Positions 40,497 through 48,097 of a DNA stretch of 64,000 nt are shown here, piece after piece. The notes beneath the pieces were generated by a model that saw only the letters and a program-made list of their open reading frames with translations, made no database searches and was not told the origin of the DNA. A program made the position numbers and the translations under genes. Position 1 is the first letter of the stretch. Each line of letters begins with the position of its first letter. Source of the stretch: Nonomuraea thailandensis (GTDB lineage: Bacteria > Actinomycetota > Actinomycetes > Streptosporangiales > Streptosporangiaceae); assembly GCF_024172165.1 (NCBI RefSeq), contig NZ_JAMZEB010000002.1, forward strand, positions 4,423,501-4,487,500. The letters are read 5' to 3'.

Positions 40497-40867
40497 TCAT
40501 TCGCAAGATTTCCGACGTGGAGCCGGTCGAGTGGGGGAACGGGCTCAGCCACCGTTTCCTGGTCGAGGACGACGGCATGGGCTACACGCTCACCGACACG
40601 ACCGTCTGGGCCGGGACCAGCTCCCCCCTGGAGTACCGCAAGCACCTCGAGGCCTGCTACTGCATCAGCGGCACGGGCGCGGTGGTCGACTCCGACGGCC
40701 GCACGCACGACCTCGAGCCGGGCACCATGTACGCGCTCGACCAGAACGACCCGCACCACCTGATCGCAGCGCCCGGCGAGGACCTGCGCCTGATCTGCGT
40801 CTTCTCGCCCGCGCTGCGCGGCGACGAGCGCCACGCGCTCGACGAGGCCGCGTTCTCCTGCTACTGA
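40493..40867 (+). CDS. EctC-like cupin (ectoine synthase homologue)
   Basis: 124 residues, clearly in the ectoine synthase family: MIIRKISDVE at the start, EACYCISGTGAVVD, PGTMYALDQNDPHHL and LICVFSPALRGDERH. The positions matching the EctC iron ligands (Glu, Tyr, His) are all present. EctC closes a ring by intramolecular condensation of an amino amide. No ectA or ectB is near, and the gene is coupled to a carrier protein, so it probably cyclises a carrier-derived or amidated intermediate rather than making ectoine (inference). The C-terminus (AAFSCY) departs from the usual EVHDxDGxYP. Confidence 0.85.
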   Translation: MIIRKISDVEPVEWGNGLSHRFLVEDDGMGYTLTDTTVWAGTSSPLEYRKHLEACYCISGTGAVVDSDGRTHDLEPGTMYALDQNDPHHLIAAPGEDLRLICVFSPALRGDERHALDEAAFSCY

Positions 40868-40882
40868 CGGATCTGATCTCGC

Positions 40883-42037
40883 ATGTACGAGTGGAGCGAA
40901 GAGCACCGCGAGCTCAGATCCGAGTTCGCGCACTGGTACGCAACGCTGGCCGAGGGCCACCTCGAAGCCGACAGGGACGCCGGGCTGCCGGCGCGCGCGT
41001 GGGAGCAGGTGCGCGCCTCGGGGCTGCTGCGGCTGCCGTTCCACGCCGAGTGGGGCGGCCGCGGGCTCGACCTGCTCAGCACCATGTACGTCCTGGAGGG
41101 GCTGGGCGAGGGCTGCCGGGACGGGGGCCTGTGCTTCTCGATCTGCACGCAGATCGTCAGCGCCGGGATCCCGCTGCAACGCTTCGGCAGCGCCGAGCTG
41201 AAGGCCCGCCACCTGCCGGGGATCTGCGAGGGGGGCACGATCACCGCGCACGCCATCACCGACCCGCGCGGCGGGTCCGACGTGCTGGGCATGGGCATGA
41301 CGGCCAAGCCCGACGGCGACGACTGGATCCTCGACGGGGACAAGGTCTTCGTGACCAACGGCCCGGTCGCCGACCTGATCGTGGTGTACGCGCTGACCGA
41401 CGCGAGCCTGGGCCCGTTCGGCCTGACCGCGTTCCTGGTGGAGCGCGGCACCGAGGGCCTGCTGACCGGCCCGGACGTGCCGAAGATGGGCCTGCGCACC
41501 TCCCCCCTCGGCGAGTTGTCCCTGCGCGGCTGCCGGATCCCGGCGGCGAACGTGCTGGGCCGGCCCGGCATGGGCTTCGCGGTGCTGGACCACGTGATGC
41601 GGTGGGAGATCCTGTGCTCGTTCATCGTCCAGGTCGGGGCGATGCAGCACCGGCTGGACCGGTGCGTCGAGCACGCCACGCGGCGCCGCCAGTTCGGCCG
41701 GCCCATCGGCTCCTTCCAGATGATCGCCGACCAGATCGTGGACATGAAGATCGGGGTGGAGACCTCCCGGCGCTGGCTGTACGACGCGGCGGAGGGGTTC
41801 GTGCGCGGCAGGGACGTCACCACGGACATCGCGATCGCGAAGGTGCTGGCCAGCGAGGCGAACGTGAAGTCGGCGCTGTCCGCCGTGCAGATCTTCGGCG
41901 GGCGCGGCTACCTGACCGAGACCGGCCTGGAGAAGGACCTGCGGGACGCGGTCGGCGGCACCATCTACTCCGGCACCACGCAGATGCAACGGATCCGCAT
42001 CGCGCGGATGCTCGGCCTGAAGGAGTCACAGACATGA
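40883..42037 (+). CDS. Acyl-CoA dehydrogenase-type aminoacyl-carrier oxidase
   Basis: 384 residues, true ACAD layout: MYEWSEEHRELRSEFAHWY, HAITDPRGGSDVLGM (FAD/substrate loop), ATRRRQFGRPIGSFQMIAD, and the C-terminal IYSGTTQMQRIRIARML. The Glu that many ACADs place before GT(A/S)Q is Ser here; a Glu in the MRWEILC helix is the likely base, as in isovaleryl-CoA and prolyl-PCP dehydrogenases. With a discrete A domain and free carrier this resembles the pyrrole-carboxyl-PCP trio. The start lacks a clear RBS; 15 bp after ectC-like. Confidence 0.85.
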   Translation: MYEWSEEHRELRSEFAHWYATLAEGHLEADRDAGLPARAWEQVRASGLLRLPFHAEWGGRGLDLLSTMYVLEGLGEGCRDGGLCFSICTQIVSAGIPLQRFGSAELKARHLPGICEGGTITAHAITDPRGGSDVLGMGMTAKPDGDDWILDGDKVFVTNGPVADLIVVYALTDASLGPFGLTAFLVERGTEGLLTGPDVPKMGLRTSPLGELSLRGCRIPAANVLGRPGMGFAVLDHVMRWEILCSFIVQVGAMQHRLDRCVEHATRRRQFGRPIGSFQMIADQIVDMKIGVETSRRWLYDAAEGFVRGRDVTTDIAIAKVLASEANVKSALSAVQIFGGRGYLTETGLEKDLRDAVGGTIYSGTTQMQRIRIARMLGLKESQT

Positions 42038-42705
42038 CCGCTGACCTGGCCGCCACCGCGTTCCTGGACGCCGGCCACCCCGTGGTGCGGGACTTCGCCG
42101 CGCGCGCCGCCGCCGGCGCCGAGACCCCCGCCGACCGGGCGGTGCGGCTCTACTACGCGGTCCGGGACGACATCCTCTACGACGTCTACGACATCGACAT
42201 GTCCCGCGACGGGCTGCGGGCCAGCACGATCATCTCCCGCGGCAGCGGCTTCTGCCTGCACAAGTCGATCGTGTACGCCGCGGCCGCCCGGGCGCTGGGC
42301 ATCCCGGCCAGGCTGGTCTTCGCCGACGTGCGCAACCATCTGGCCTCCGGGCGGCTCAAGGAGCTCGTCGGCGGCGACGTGTTCCGCTTCCACGGCCTGG
42401 TCTCGATCCTGCTGGACGGCCGCTGGGTGAAGGCGACCCCGGTGTTCAACAAGACCCTCTGCCGGCTGTACCGGCTCAAGCCGCTGGAGTTCGACGGCAC
42501 CGCCGACAGCGTCTACCACCCGTTCGACGAGTCCGGCCGGCGGCACATGGAGTTCCTGCGATGGCACGGGGAGTTCGACGACTTCCCGTACGAGCTGGTC
42601 CTGGACGCGTTCAGGACGGAGCACCCCCGGCTGCTGGACGGCCACGACCAAACCGTGAAGGGCTCGCTGACAGCCGAGGCGAGTGCCCAGATCTCGATCG
42701 TGTGA
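42034..42705 (+). CDS. Transglutaminase-like protein
   Basis: 223 residues with a papain-like transglutaminase core: Cys in SRGSGFCLHKSIVYAAAARA near residue 74, His in RFHGLVSILLDGRW and Asp-equivalent region in VKATPVFNKT. In andrimid biosynthesis a transglutaminase homologue forms an amide from a carrier-bound acyl group, so an amide-forming or releasing role is possible here (inference). It overlaps the ACAD stop (ATGA) and has AAGGAG upstream. Confidence 0.8.
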   Translation: MTADLAATAFLDAGHPVVRDFAARAAAGAETPADRAVRLYYAVRDDILYDVYDIDMSRDGLRASTIISRGSGFCLHKSIVYAAAARALGIPARLVFADVRNHLASGRLKELVGGDVFRFHGLVSILLDGRWVKATPVFNKTLCRLYRLKPLEFDGTADSVYHPFDESGRRHMEFLRWHGEFDDFPYELVLDAFRTEHPRLLDGHDQTVKGSLTAEASAQISIV

Positions 42706-42713
42706 GGTTCCCC

Positions 42714-44078
42714 TTGAACGAGCGCGTCAAGTACACCCTGTCCGAGGACGACATCCCCTACTCCTGGCTCAACATCGCCGCCGACTTCGGGGCCGCGGCG
42801 CCCATCCTGGACCCGGCGACGGGTGAGCCGGTCAGCCTGGCGGAGCTCGCCAAGTCGATGGCGGAGCCGCTGATCGAGCAGGAGCTCAGCACCGAGCCGG
42901 AGTTCGAGATCCCCGGCCCCGTCCGCGACATCTACCGTCAGTGGCGCCCGACCCCGATGTACCGGGCCCGCCGGCTGGAGCAGGTCCTGGACACCCCGGC
43001 CCGCATCTACTACAAGTACGAGGGCGTCGCGCCGAGCGGCAGCCTCAAGCCCAACTCGGCGGTCCCGCAGGCGTACTACAACAAGCAGGCCGGGCGGACC
43101 GGCCTGGTCACGGAGACCGGCGCGGGCCAGTGGGGCACCGCGATCGCGTCGGCCGCCGCGATGTTCGGGATGACCGCGAAGGTGTTCATGGTCGGGGTCA
43201 GCTTCCGGCAGAAGCCGTACCGGCGGGCGCTGATGGAGTCGTACGGCGCCGTCTGCTCGGCCAGCCCCAGCACCGAGACGGCGGCGGGAAGGGCGATCCT
43301 GGCGGAGGACCCGGACCACCCGGGGAGCCTGGGCATCGCCAAGTCCGAGGCGATGGAGGTGGCCTGGGCCAACCCCGAGCTGGGCTACACGCGCGGCAGC
43401 TCGCTGAACCACGTGTGCGCCCACCAGACCGTCATCGGCCAGGAGGCGATCGCCCAGATGGCGCTCGCCGACGACTACCCCGACATCGTGGTCGGCCCGT
43501 GCGGCGGCGGCAGCACGCTGGCCGGGATGTGCTTCCCGTTCCTGCGGGACAAGCTGCGCACCGGCCGCGACATCCGGCTCATCGCCGCCGAGCCGGTCGC
43601 CTGCCCCACCCTGACCCGGGGCCGGATCGCCTACGACCACTCCGACGCGGCGCGGCTCACCCCGCTGTCGCGGATGCACACGCTGGGCCACCGGTTCGTA
43701 CCGCCGCCGGTGCACGCCGGCGGGCTGCGGGCGCACGACAGCTCGCCGCTGATCAGCAGGGCCGTGGAGAACGGTCTGATGGAGGCGGTCGCGCTGAAGC
43801 AGGTCGCCGTCTTCGAGGCGGGGATCATGTTCGCCCGCGCCGAGGGCATCCTGCCCGCGCCCGAGTCCAGCCACGCGGTCAGGGCGGCCATCGACGAGGC
43901 GCTGCGGTGCCGCGAGGAGGGGCGCTCGAAGGCGATCCTCATCGCGCTGTCCGGGCACGGGCACTTCGACCTGGCGGCGTACGAGAAGTACCTGAACGGC
44001 ACGCTGCCCGACGACGAGCCCGGCGAGGAAGTGTTCCAGCAGGGGCTGGCGAGCATTCCGCAGCTCGCCACGCTGTAA
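42714..44078 (+). CDS. TrpB2-like PLP enzyme
   Basis: 454 residues like the TrpB2 form of tryptophan synthase beta. Seen: SEDDIPYSWLNIAADFG, PTPMYRARRLEQ, the PLP Lys in GSLKPNSAVPQAYYNK, TETGAGQWGTA, and phosphate loop GPCGGGSTLAG. It could do beta-replacement on serine to make a non-protein amino acid for the adjacent carrier pathway, or supply Trp for the TDO (both inference). TTG 42714 has GAGG 6 nt upstream; GTG 42702 is an alternative. Followed by a 30-bp perfect palindrome terminator. Confidence 0.85.
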   Translation: MNERVKYTLSEDDIPYSWLNIAADFGAAAPILDPATGEPVSLAELAKSMAEPLIEQELSTEPEFEIPGPVRDIYRQWRPTPMYRARRLEQVLDTPARIYYKYEGVAPSGSLKPNSAVPQAYYNKQAGRTGLVTETGAGQWGTAIASAAAMFGMTAKVFMVGVSFRQKPYRRALMESYGAVCSASPSTETAAGRAILAEDPDHPGSLGIAKSEAMEVAWANPELGYTRGSSLNHVCAHQTVIGQEAIAQMALADDYPDIVVGPCGGGSTLAGMCFPFLRDKLRTGRDIRLIAAEPVACPTLTRGRIAYDHSDAARLTPLSRMHTLGHRFVPPPVHAGGLRAHDSSPLISRAVENGLMEAVALKQVAVFEAGIMFARAEGILPAPESSHAVRAAIDEALRCREEGRSKAILIALSGHGHFDLAAYEKYLNGTLPDDEPGEEVFQQGLASIPQLATL

Positions 44079-44088
44079 TTCACCATTC

Positions 44089-44118
44089 GATGGGGGGCTC
44101 CGGCCGGAGCCCCCCATC
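44089..44118. terminator. 30-bp perfect palindrome terminator
   Basis: GATGGGGGGCTCCGG immediately followed by its reverse complement, 11 bp after the TrpB-like stop. A real loop would form from the central bases. Confidence 0.8.
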
Positions 44119-44205
44119 AGCAATTTGAAAGAATAATACGCACGCCCCAGGCGATAACGTGACGGTGCAACGGCAATTGGCAGTCGATACCGAAGGATGA
44201 GGGTA

Positions 44206-44973
44206 ATGACCCAGGCCGTCGAAACGTACACGGAGCTGGACGAGCCCTGGCTCGTCCTGGGCGAGCGGCGTTTCCGCTCCCGCCTGCTGGTGGGCATCGA
44301 GCAGTACGACGACCCCGTCGCCGTCCGGGAGGTCCTCGCGGCCAGCGGGTGCGACGTGTTCATCACCACGATGGACCCCGACAACAGCCGGGCCAGCCTG
44401 CTCCTGACCGACATGGCCGAGGAGCTGCCGGAGCACGAATTCCACTGGATCGGCACCACCTCCTTCGCCCGTTCCGCGGAGAGCGCGTTGCGGACGGCGC
44501 GAATGTTGCGCGATTTCTACGACATCGACGTACTCAAACTCGACGTACGGTCGCCGGACAATGTGCCGGACAACGAGGCCACGGTCGCCGCCGCCGGGAC
44601 ACTGCGCGCGGAGGGCCTGGACATTCTGCCGTTCATTCTTCCGGACGTGCCGACCGCCAGGGCGCTGGAGAGCCTGGGCTGCGCGGCGCTGCGGGTGATG
44701 GCGGCTCCCGTGGCCTCCGGCCGGGGCATCCCCGGCCCCGGCCGGATCCGCGAGGTCATCGAGAGCGTCGGCCTCCCGGTCATCGTGGAGGGCGGCCTGG
44801 GCACCGCGCGGCACGTGGTGACGGCCATGGAGCTGGGCGCCGCGGGCGTCCTGGTCAACACCGCGCTGGTGCAGGCCGAGCGGCCGCTGCTGCTCGCGGA
44901 GGCGATGAAGCACGCGGTGCGGGCCGGGCTGCTGTCGCACCGGTCCGGCCCGATGGGCGGCGACCCGCTCTAG
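44206..44973 (+). CDS. ThiG-like sulfur-transfer synthase, possible 2-thiosugar synthase
   Basis: 255-residue TIM barrel homologous to thiazole synthase ThiG: LGERRFRSRLLVGIEQY, Schiff-base Lys111 in VLKLDVRSPDN, and the phosphate-binding VIVEGGLGTARHV with LVNTALVQA. No thiamine genes are near. Downstream lie a trehalose-phosphate-synthase-like gene and a CysO-like sulfur carrier; the same three functions (BexX, BexG2, CysO) make a 2-thiosugar in BE-7585A biosynthesis. A sugar-phosphate substrate is therefore likely (inference). AAGGATGAGG precedes the ATG at 44206. Confidence 0.85.
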   Translation: MTQAVETYTELDEPWLVLGERRFRSRLLVGIEQYDDPVAVREVLAASGCDVFITTMDPDNSRASLLLTDMAEELPEHEFHWIGTTSFARSAESALRTARMLRDFYDIDVLKLDVRSPDNVPDNEATVAAAGTLRAEGLDILPFILPDVPTARALESLGCAALRVMAAPVASGRGIPGPGRIREVIESVGLPVIVEGGLGTARHVVTAMELGAAGVLVNTALVQAERPLLLAEAMKHAVRAGLLSHRSGPMGGDPL

Positions 44974-45008
44974 GCACGCGCCCGTTCACCGCGGAAGGGG
45001 AAGAGGCC

Positions 45009-46268
45009 GTGTCCTCCGAGATCGACGCGCGCGGACCGCGTGAGCTCCCGGGAAAGGCCCCCTCACCGGGCGGCGTGCTGGCCCTGCTGGCCGCCGCCAC
45101 GGCGACGGGCAGCACCGGCCTGGCCGCCGGCGGAACCGCCGGCGCGCTCCTCGGCGCCGAACTGGCCGGCACGAGCGCGGCCGCCGGGCTCCCTGTCGCG
45201 CTGCTCGTCGTCGGCTCGGCCGCCGGAGCCGTGCTCGTCTCCGCCCAGGCCGGGCGCGGACGGCGCGGCCGGGGCCTGGCCATCGGCTACCTCGTGGGCG
45301 TCGCCGGAGCGATCATCGTCATCCTGGCCGCGGTGGTGCGCTCCGTCCCGCTGCTGCTCGCCGGCAGCGTGGTGCTCGGCGTCGCCAACTCCTCCGTCTT
45401 CATGGCCAGGTACGCCGCCCTGGGCGTCGGCAGCGCCAGGGGGCGCGGCCTGGCGCTGGGCGCCGTGTTCGTCGCGACGGCGGCCGGAGCCGTGCTCAGC
45501 CCGCTGCTGCTCGGGCCGAGCGGCGCGCTCGCCGAGGCGGCCGGGCTGCCCAGGCTGGCCGGGCTGTACCTGGTCGCCGTGGTGGCGTTCGGGCTGGCCG
45601 CGCTGATGTTCGCGGCGGCGTCCGTCCCCCGGTTCCCGGTGCTGGGGCGGGCCGCGCCCGTGCTCTCCCACCGCGGCGTCCGCGCGCCCGGCAGGGCCGA
45701 GCTGCTCGGCGGGCTGCGCGGGCGCCAGGTCAGGAGCGCGCTCGTCACGCTCGCCGTGGCGAACTTCGTCATGGTGGCGTTCATGTCGGTCGCGCCCGTC
45801 CACCTGCTGGAGCACGGGCACGGGCTGCAGCCGATCGGGCTCATCGTGGCCCTGCACGTGGCGGGCATGTTCGCGCCGTCCCCGCTCACCGGCCACCTGG
45901 CCGACCGCTTCGGCGCCCTGCCCGTGGTCGTGCTCGGCTGGGTGCTGCTGCTGGCGGTGTGCCTGATCGGCCTGCTGGTGAGCCCGGGCGGCACGGCCAC
46001 CATGACGATCCACCTGCTGCTCCTCGGCGTGGCCTGGAACTGCGGCGTCGTCACGGGCAGCGCGATGCTGGCCGCCGCCGTGCCCGCCGGGCTGCGCCCG
46101 CACGTCGAGGGCGTCGGCGAGGTGGTGATGCAGCTCGCCGCGATGCTGGCCGCGCCGGTCGCGAGCGTGATCACCGCGGCCGCGGGCTACCCCGTGTTCT
46201 CGCTCGCCTGCGCCTTCGTCGCGCTGGGCGCCCTCATCCACTCCTATCGCTCGCGAGGACGACCGTGA
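45009..46268 (+). CDS. MFS transporter
   Basis: 419 residues, about 12 transmembrane segments, with a motif-A-like ADRFGALPVVVLG in the second half and a hydrophilic loop after helix 6. The GTG at 45009 has AAGAGG upstream. It sits between the ThiG-like and GT20 genes and overlaps the latter (GTGA). A sugar or drug exporter specific for the thiosugar product is inferred from position only. Confidence 0.82.
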   Translation: MSSEIDARGPRELPGKAPSPGGVLALLAAATATGSTGLAAGGTAGALLGAELAGTSAAAGLPVALLVVGSAAGAVLVSAQAGRGRRGRGLAIGYLVGVAGAIIVILAAVVRSVPLLLAGSVVLGVANSSVFMARYAALGVGSARGRGLALGAVFVATAAGAVLSPLLLGPSGALAEAAGLPRLAGLYLVAVVAFGLAALMFAAASVPRFPVLGRAAPVLSHRGVRAPGRAELLGGLRGRQVRSALVTLAVANFVMVAFMSVAPVHLLEHGHGLQPIGLIVALHVAGMFAPSPLTGHLADRFGALPVVVLGWVLLLAVCLIGLLVSPGGTATMTIHLLLLGVAWNCGVVTGSAMLAAAVPAGLRPHVEGVGEVVMQLAAMLAAPVASVITAAAGYPVFSLACAFVALGALIHSYRSRGRP

Positions 46269-47653
46269 AGCTTCTCACCTGCAGCAACACCTGCCCCCGA
46301 TGGGACGCCGGGACCCTGCGCCCGCGCTCGCCCGGCGGCCTGGCCCCGATGCTCGTCGCCCTGCTGAACGAGCACGGCGGCGACTGGGTGTTCACCGCGC
46401 CTCCGGAGGACTCCACGCCGGCACGGCTGGCGGGCGGCATCCGGCTGCACCCGATCGAGCTGCCCGAGGACGTCCGGCACCACCACTACGACGTGATCTC
46501 CATCCGGCTCCTGCTCGGCCTGCTCCACTACATGCACGACACCTCGGCGGAGCCGGTCTTCGACGGGGACCTGCTGGAGTCCTGGGCGGCGTACGAGGCG
46601 GTCAACCAGGCCTACGCCAAGCGGCTGGGCGAGCTGGCCACGGGCGGCGCCGACGAGCACGTGCTGATCAACGACCCCCACCTGATGCTGGTGCCGGAGT
46701 ACTTCGACGCCGAGCCCGGCGACCGCCGCGGCCGCATGACGTACTTCCTGGGCACGCCGTGGGTGGAGCCCGACTACTACGGCATCCTGCCCGGCCGGCT
46801 GCGCACCCGCGTCCTGGAGAGCCTGCTGCGCTGCGACGTGGTCGGCTTCCACTGCGACCGGTGGGCCGAGGCGTTCCTGGCCTGCTGCGCGCGGTTCCTG
46901 CCGGGCGTGCGGGTAGAAGGCCGCACGGTGACGGGCGGCGGGCACACCACGCGGGTGGTGTCCGTCCCGTTCCCCGTGGACCACGACGTGCTGGAGCGCA
47001 TGCGGCACGAGCCGGCCACCGCGCGCTGGGCGGGGCGGCTGGCGGAGCTGGCGGCAGGACGGCGGACGCTGGTGCGGGCTGACCGGCTGGACCTGTGGAA
47101 GAACCTGCCGCGCGGGTTCCTCGCCTACGAGACGATGCTGCTGCGCCGGCCCGAGCTGGCCGCGCGGTGCTGGTTCGCGGCGGTGGTGACGACTCCCAGC
47201 AGGGCCGCCGAGCGGCACCTGGACTACCAGCGGCGCACCGAGGCGATCGTCGAGCGGATCAACGCCCGCTTCGGCGCGCCGGGCAGGCAGGCGGCCACGC
47301 TCATCTACCCGGGCCCCGGCGACGACTCGCGCAACTGCGTGGTGGCCGCGCTCGGGACGAGCCGGGCGGCGCTGGTCAACTCCACCTACGACGGCCTGAA
47401 CCTGTTCGCCAAGGAGGCGGCGTACCTGCTGCCGGACGACGGCACGCTGCTGATCTCGGAGAACGCCGGCGTGCACCAGCAGCTCGGCCCCTACGCCGGC
47501 ACGCTCGACCCGTTCGACCCGCACCAGATGAGCGTGGCGATCGAGCAGGCCCTGGACGGCGGGGCGCCGCCGGCCGGCCTGGCGGTCGCGCGCAGGGAGC
47601 TGCTCAGGAGGGAGAGCCCGCAGGCGTGGTTGCGGGCGGTGTTCCCCGGCTGA
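46265..47653 (+). CDS. GT20 glycosyltransferase (trehalose-6-phosphate synthase-like)
   Basis: 462 residues, OtsA fold. Donor-phosphate ligands are visible: Arg and Lys in VRADRLDLWKNLPRGFLAYE, and STYDGLNLFAKEAAYL (DGxNLxxKE). The N-terminal acceptor loop is divergent from housekeeping OtsA. No OtsB phosphatase gene is adjacent. BexG2, the TPS homologue of BE-7585A, joins a 2-thiosugar phosphate to glucose; the ThiG-like and CysO-like neighbours suggest the same here. Pseudoglycosyltransferase (VldE-like) activity is an alternative. Confidence 0.85.
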   Translation: MKLLTCSNTCPRWDAGTLRPRSPGGLAPMLVALLNEHGGDWVFTAPPEDSTPARLAGGIRLHPIELPEDVRHHHYDVISIRLLLGLLHYMHDTSAEPVFDGDLLESWAAYEAVNQAYAKRLGELATGGADEHVLINDPHLMLVPEYFDAEPGDRRGRMTYFLGTPWVEPDYYGILPGRLRTRVLESLLRCDVVGFHCDRWAEAFLACCARFLPGVRVEGRTVTGGGHTTRVVSVPFPVDHDVLERMRHEPATARWAGRLAELAAGRRTLVRADRLDLWKNLPRGFLAYETMLLRRPELAARCWFAAVVTTPSRAAERHLDYQRRTEAIVERINARFGAPGRQAATLIYPGPGDDSRNCVVAALGTSRAALVNSTYDGLNLFAKEAAYLLPDDGTLLISENAGVHQQLGPYAGTLDPFDPHQMSVAIEQALDGGAPPAGLAVARRELLRRESPQAWLRAVFPG

Positions 47654-47674
47654 CGACGACACCATGGAGGACAC

Positions 47675-47953
47675 GTGGAGATCAAGGTAGACATCCCGAC
47701 GCCGCTGCGGGCGTACACGTCGGGGCAGCGCTCGGTCCGCGCGGCCGGCGGCGACCTCGCGGAGCTGCTGGAGAACCTCGACCAGCGCTATCCGGGCCTG
47801 CGGGCCCGGCTGGTCGGCGACGACGGGCGGCTGCGCAGGTTCATCAACGTCTTCATCAACGACGGCGAGATCCCGGTCCGCCGCACGCTGGACGCCCCGC
47901 TCGCCAAGGGCGACAACGTCACCATCCTCGCGGCGGTGGCCGGCGGGGCGTGA
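47675..47953 (+). CDS. cysO: CysO-like sulfur carrier with a C-terminal Ala after GlyGly
   Basis: 92 residues, ubiquitin fold, very like CysO: IPTPLRAYTSGQRSV, FINVFINDGEIPVR and GDNVTILAAVAGGA. Sulfur carriers are used as thiocarboxylates on a terminal Gly-Gly; this one ends Gly-Gly-Ala, so one residue must be trimmed (for example by a Mec/JAMM protease) before activation by a MoeZ-type enzyme, neither of which is in the window. GTG 47675 follows GGAGG. It closes the thiosugar-type operon and probably feeds the ThiG-like enzyme. Confidence 0.88.
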   Translation: MEIKVDIPTPLRAYTSGQRSVRAAGGDLAELLENLDQRYPGLRARLVGDDGRLRRFINVFINDGEIPVRRTLDAPLAKGDNVTILAAVAGGA

Positions 47954-47958
47954 GAGCC

Positions 47959-47985
47959 GGTGTGGGCGGCTCCCCCGCCCACACC
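47959..47985 (+). terminator. Terminator after the sulfur carrier gene
   Basis: Perfect 11-bp arms GGTGTGGGCGG / CCGCCCACACC with a 5-nt loop. Probable right end of the coordinately controlled cluster. Confidence 0.75.
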
Positions 47986-48097
47986 ATTGTCCGCCCGCGG
48001 CGGGGAGCGGCCGGGCTCTGGCCGATCAACTCTTGGTCAAGTATCTTTGCGATCAGGTTGACCGTGTCCCGCAAGACGGCTTCGAGGAGACCGTTCC

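Noticed and set aside
40493..40867. Ectoine biosynthesis operon
   Set aside because: Only an EctC homologue is present; no ectA, ectB or ectD nearby, and the gene is coupled to a carrier protein.
44128..44205. Cluster box upstream of the ThiG-like gene
   Set aside because: GCACG is followed after 4 bp by AGGCGA, not GAGATG, and no -10 hexamer lies at 20-21 bp. Control of this operon stays open.
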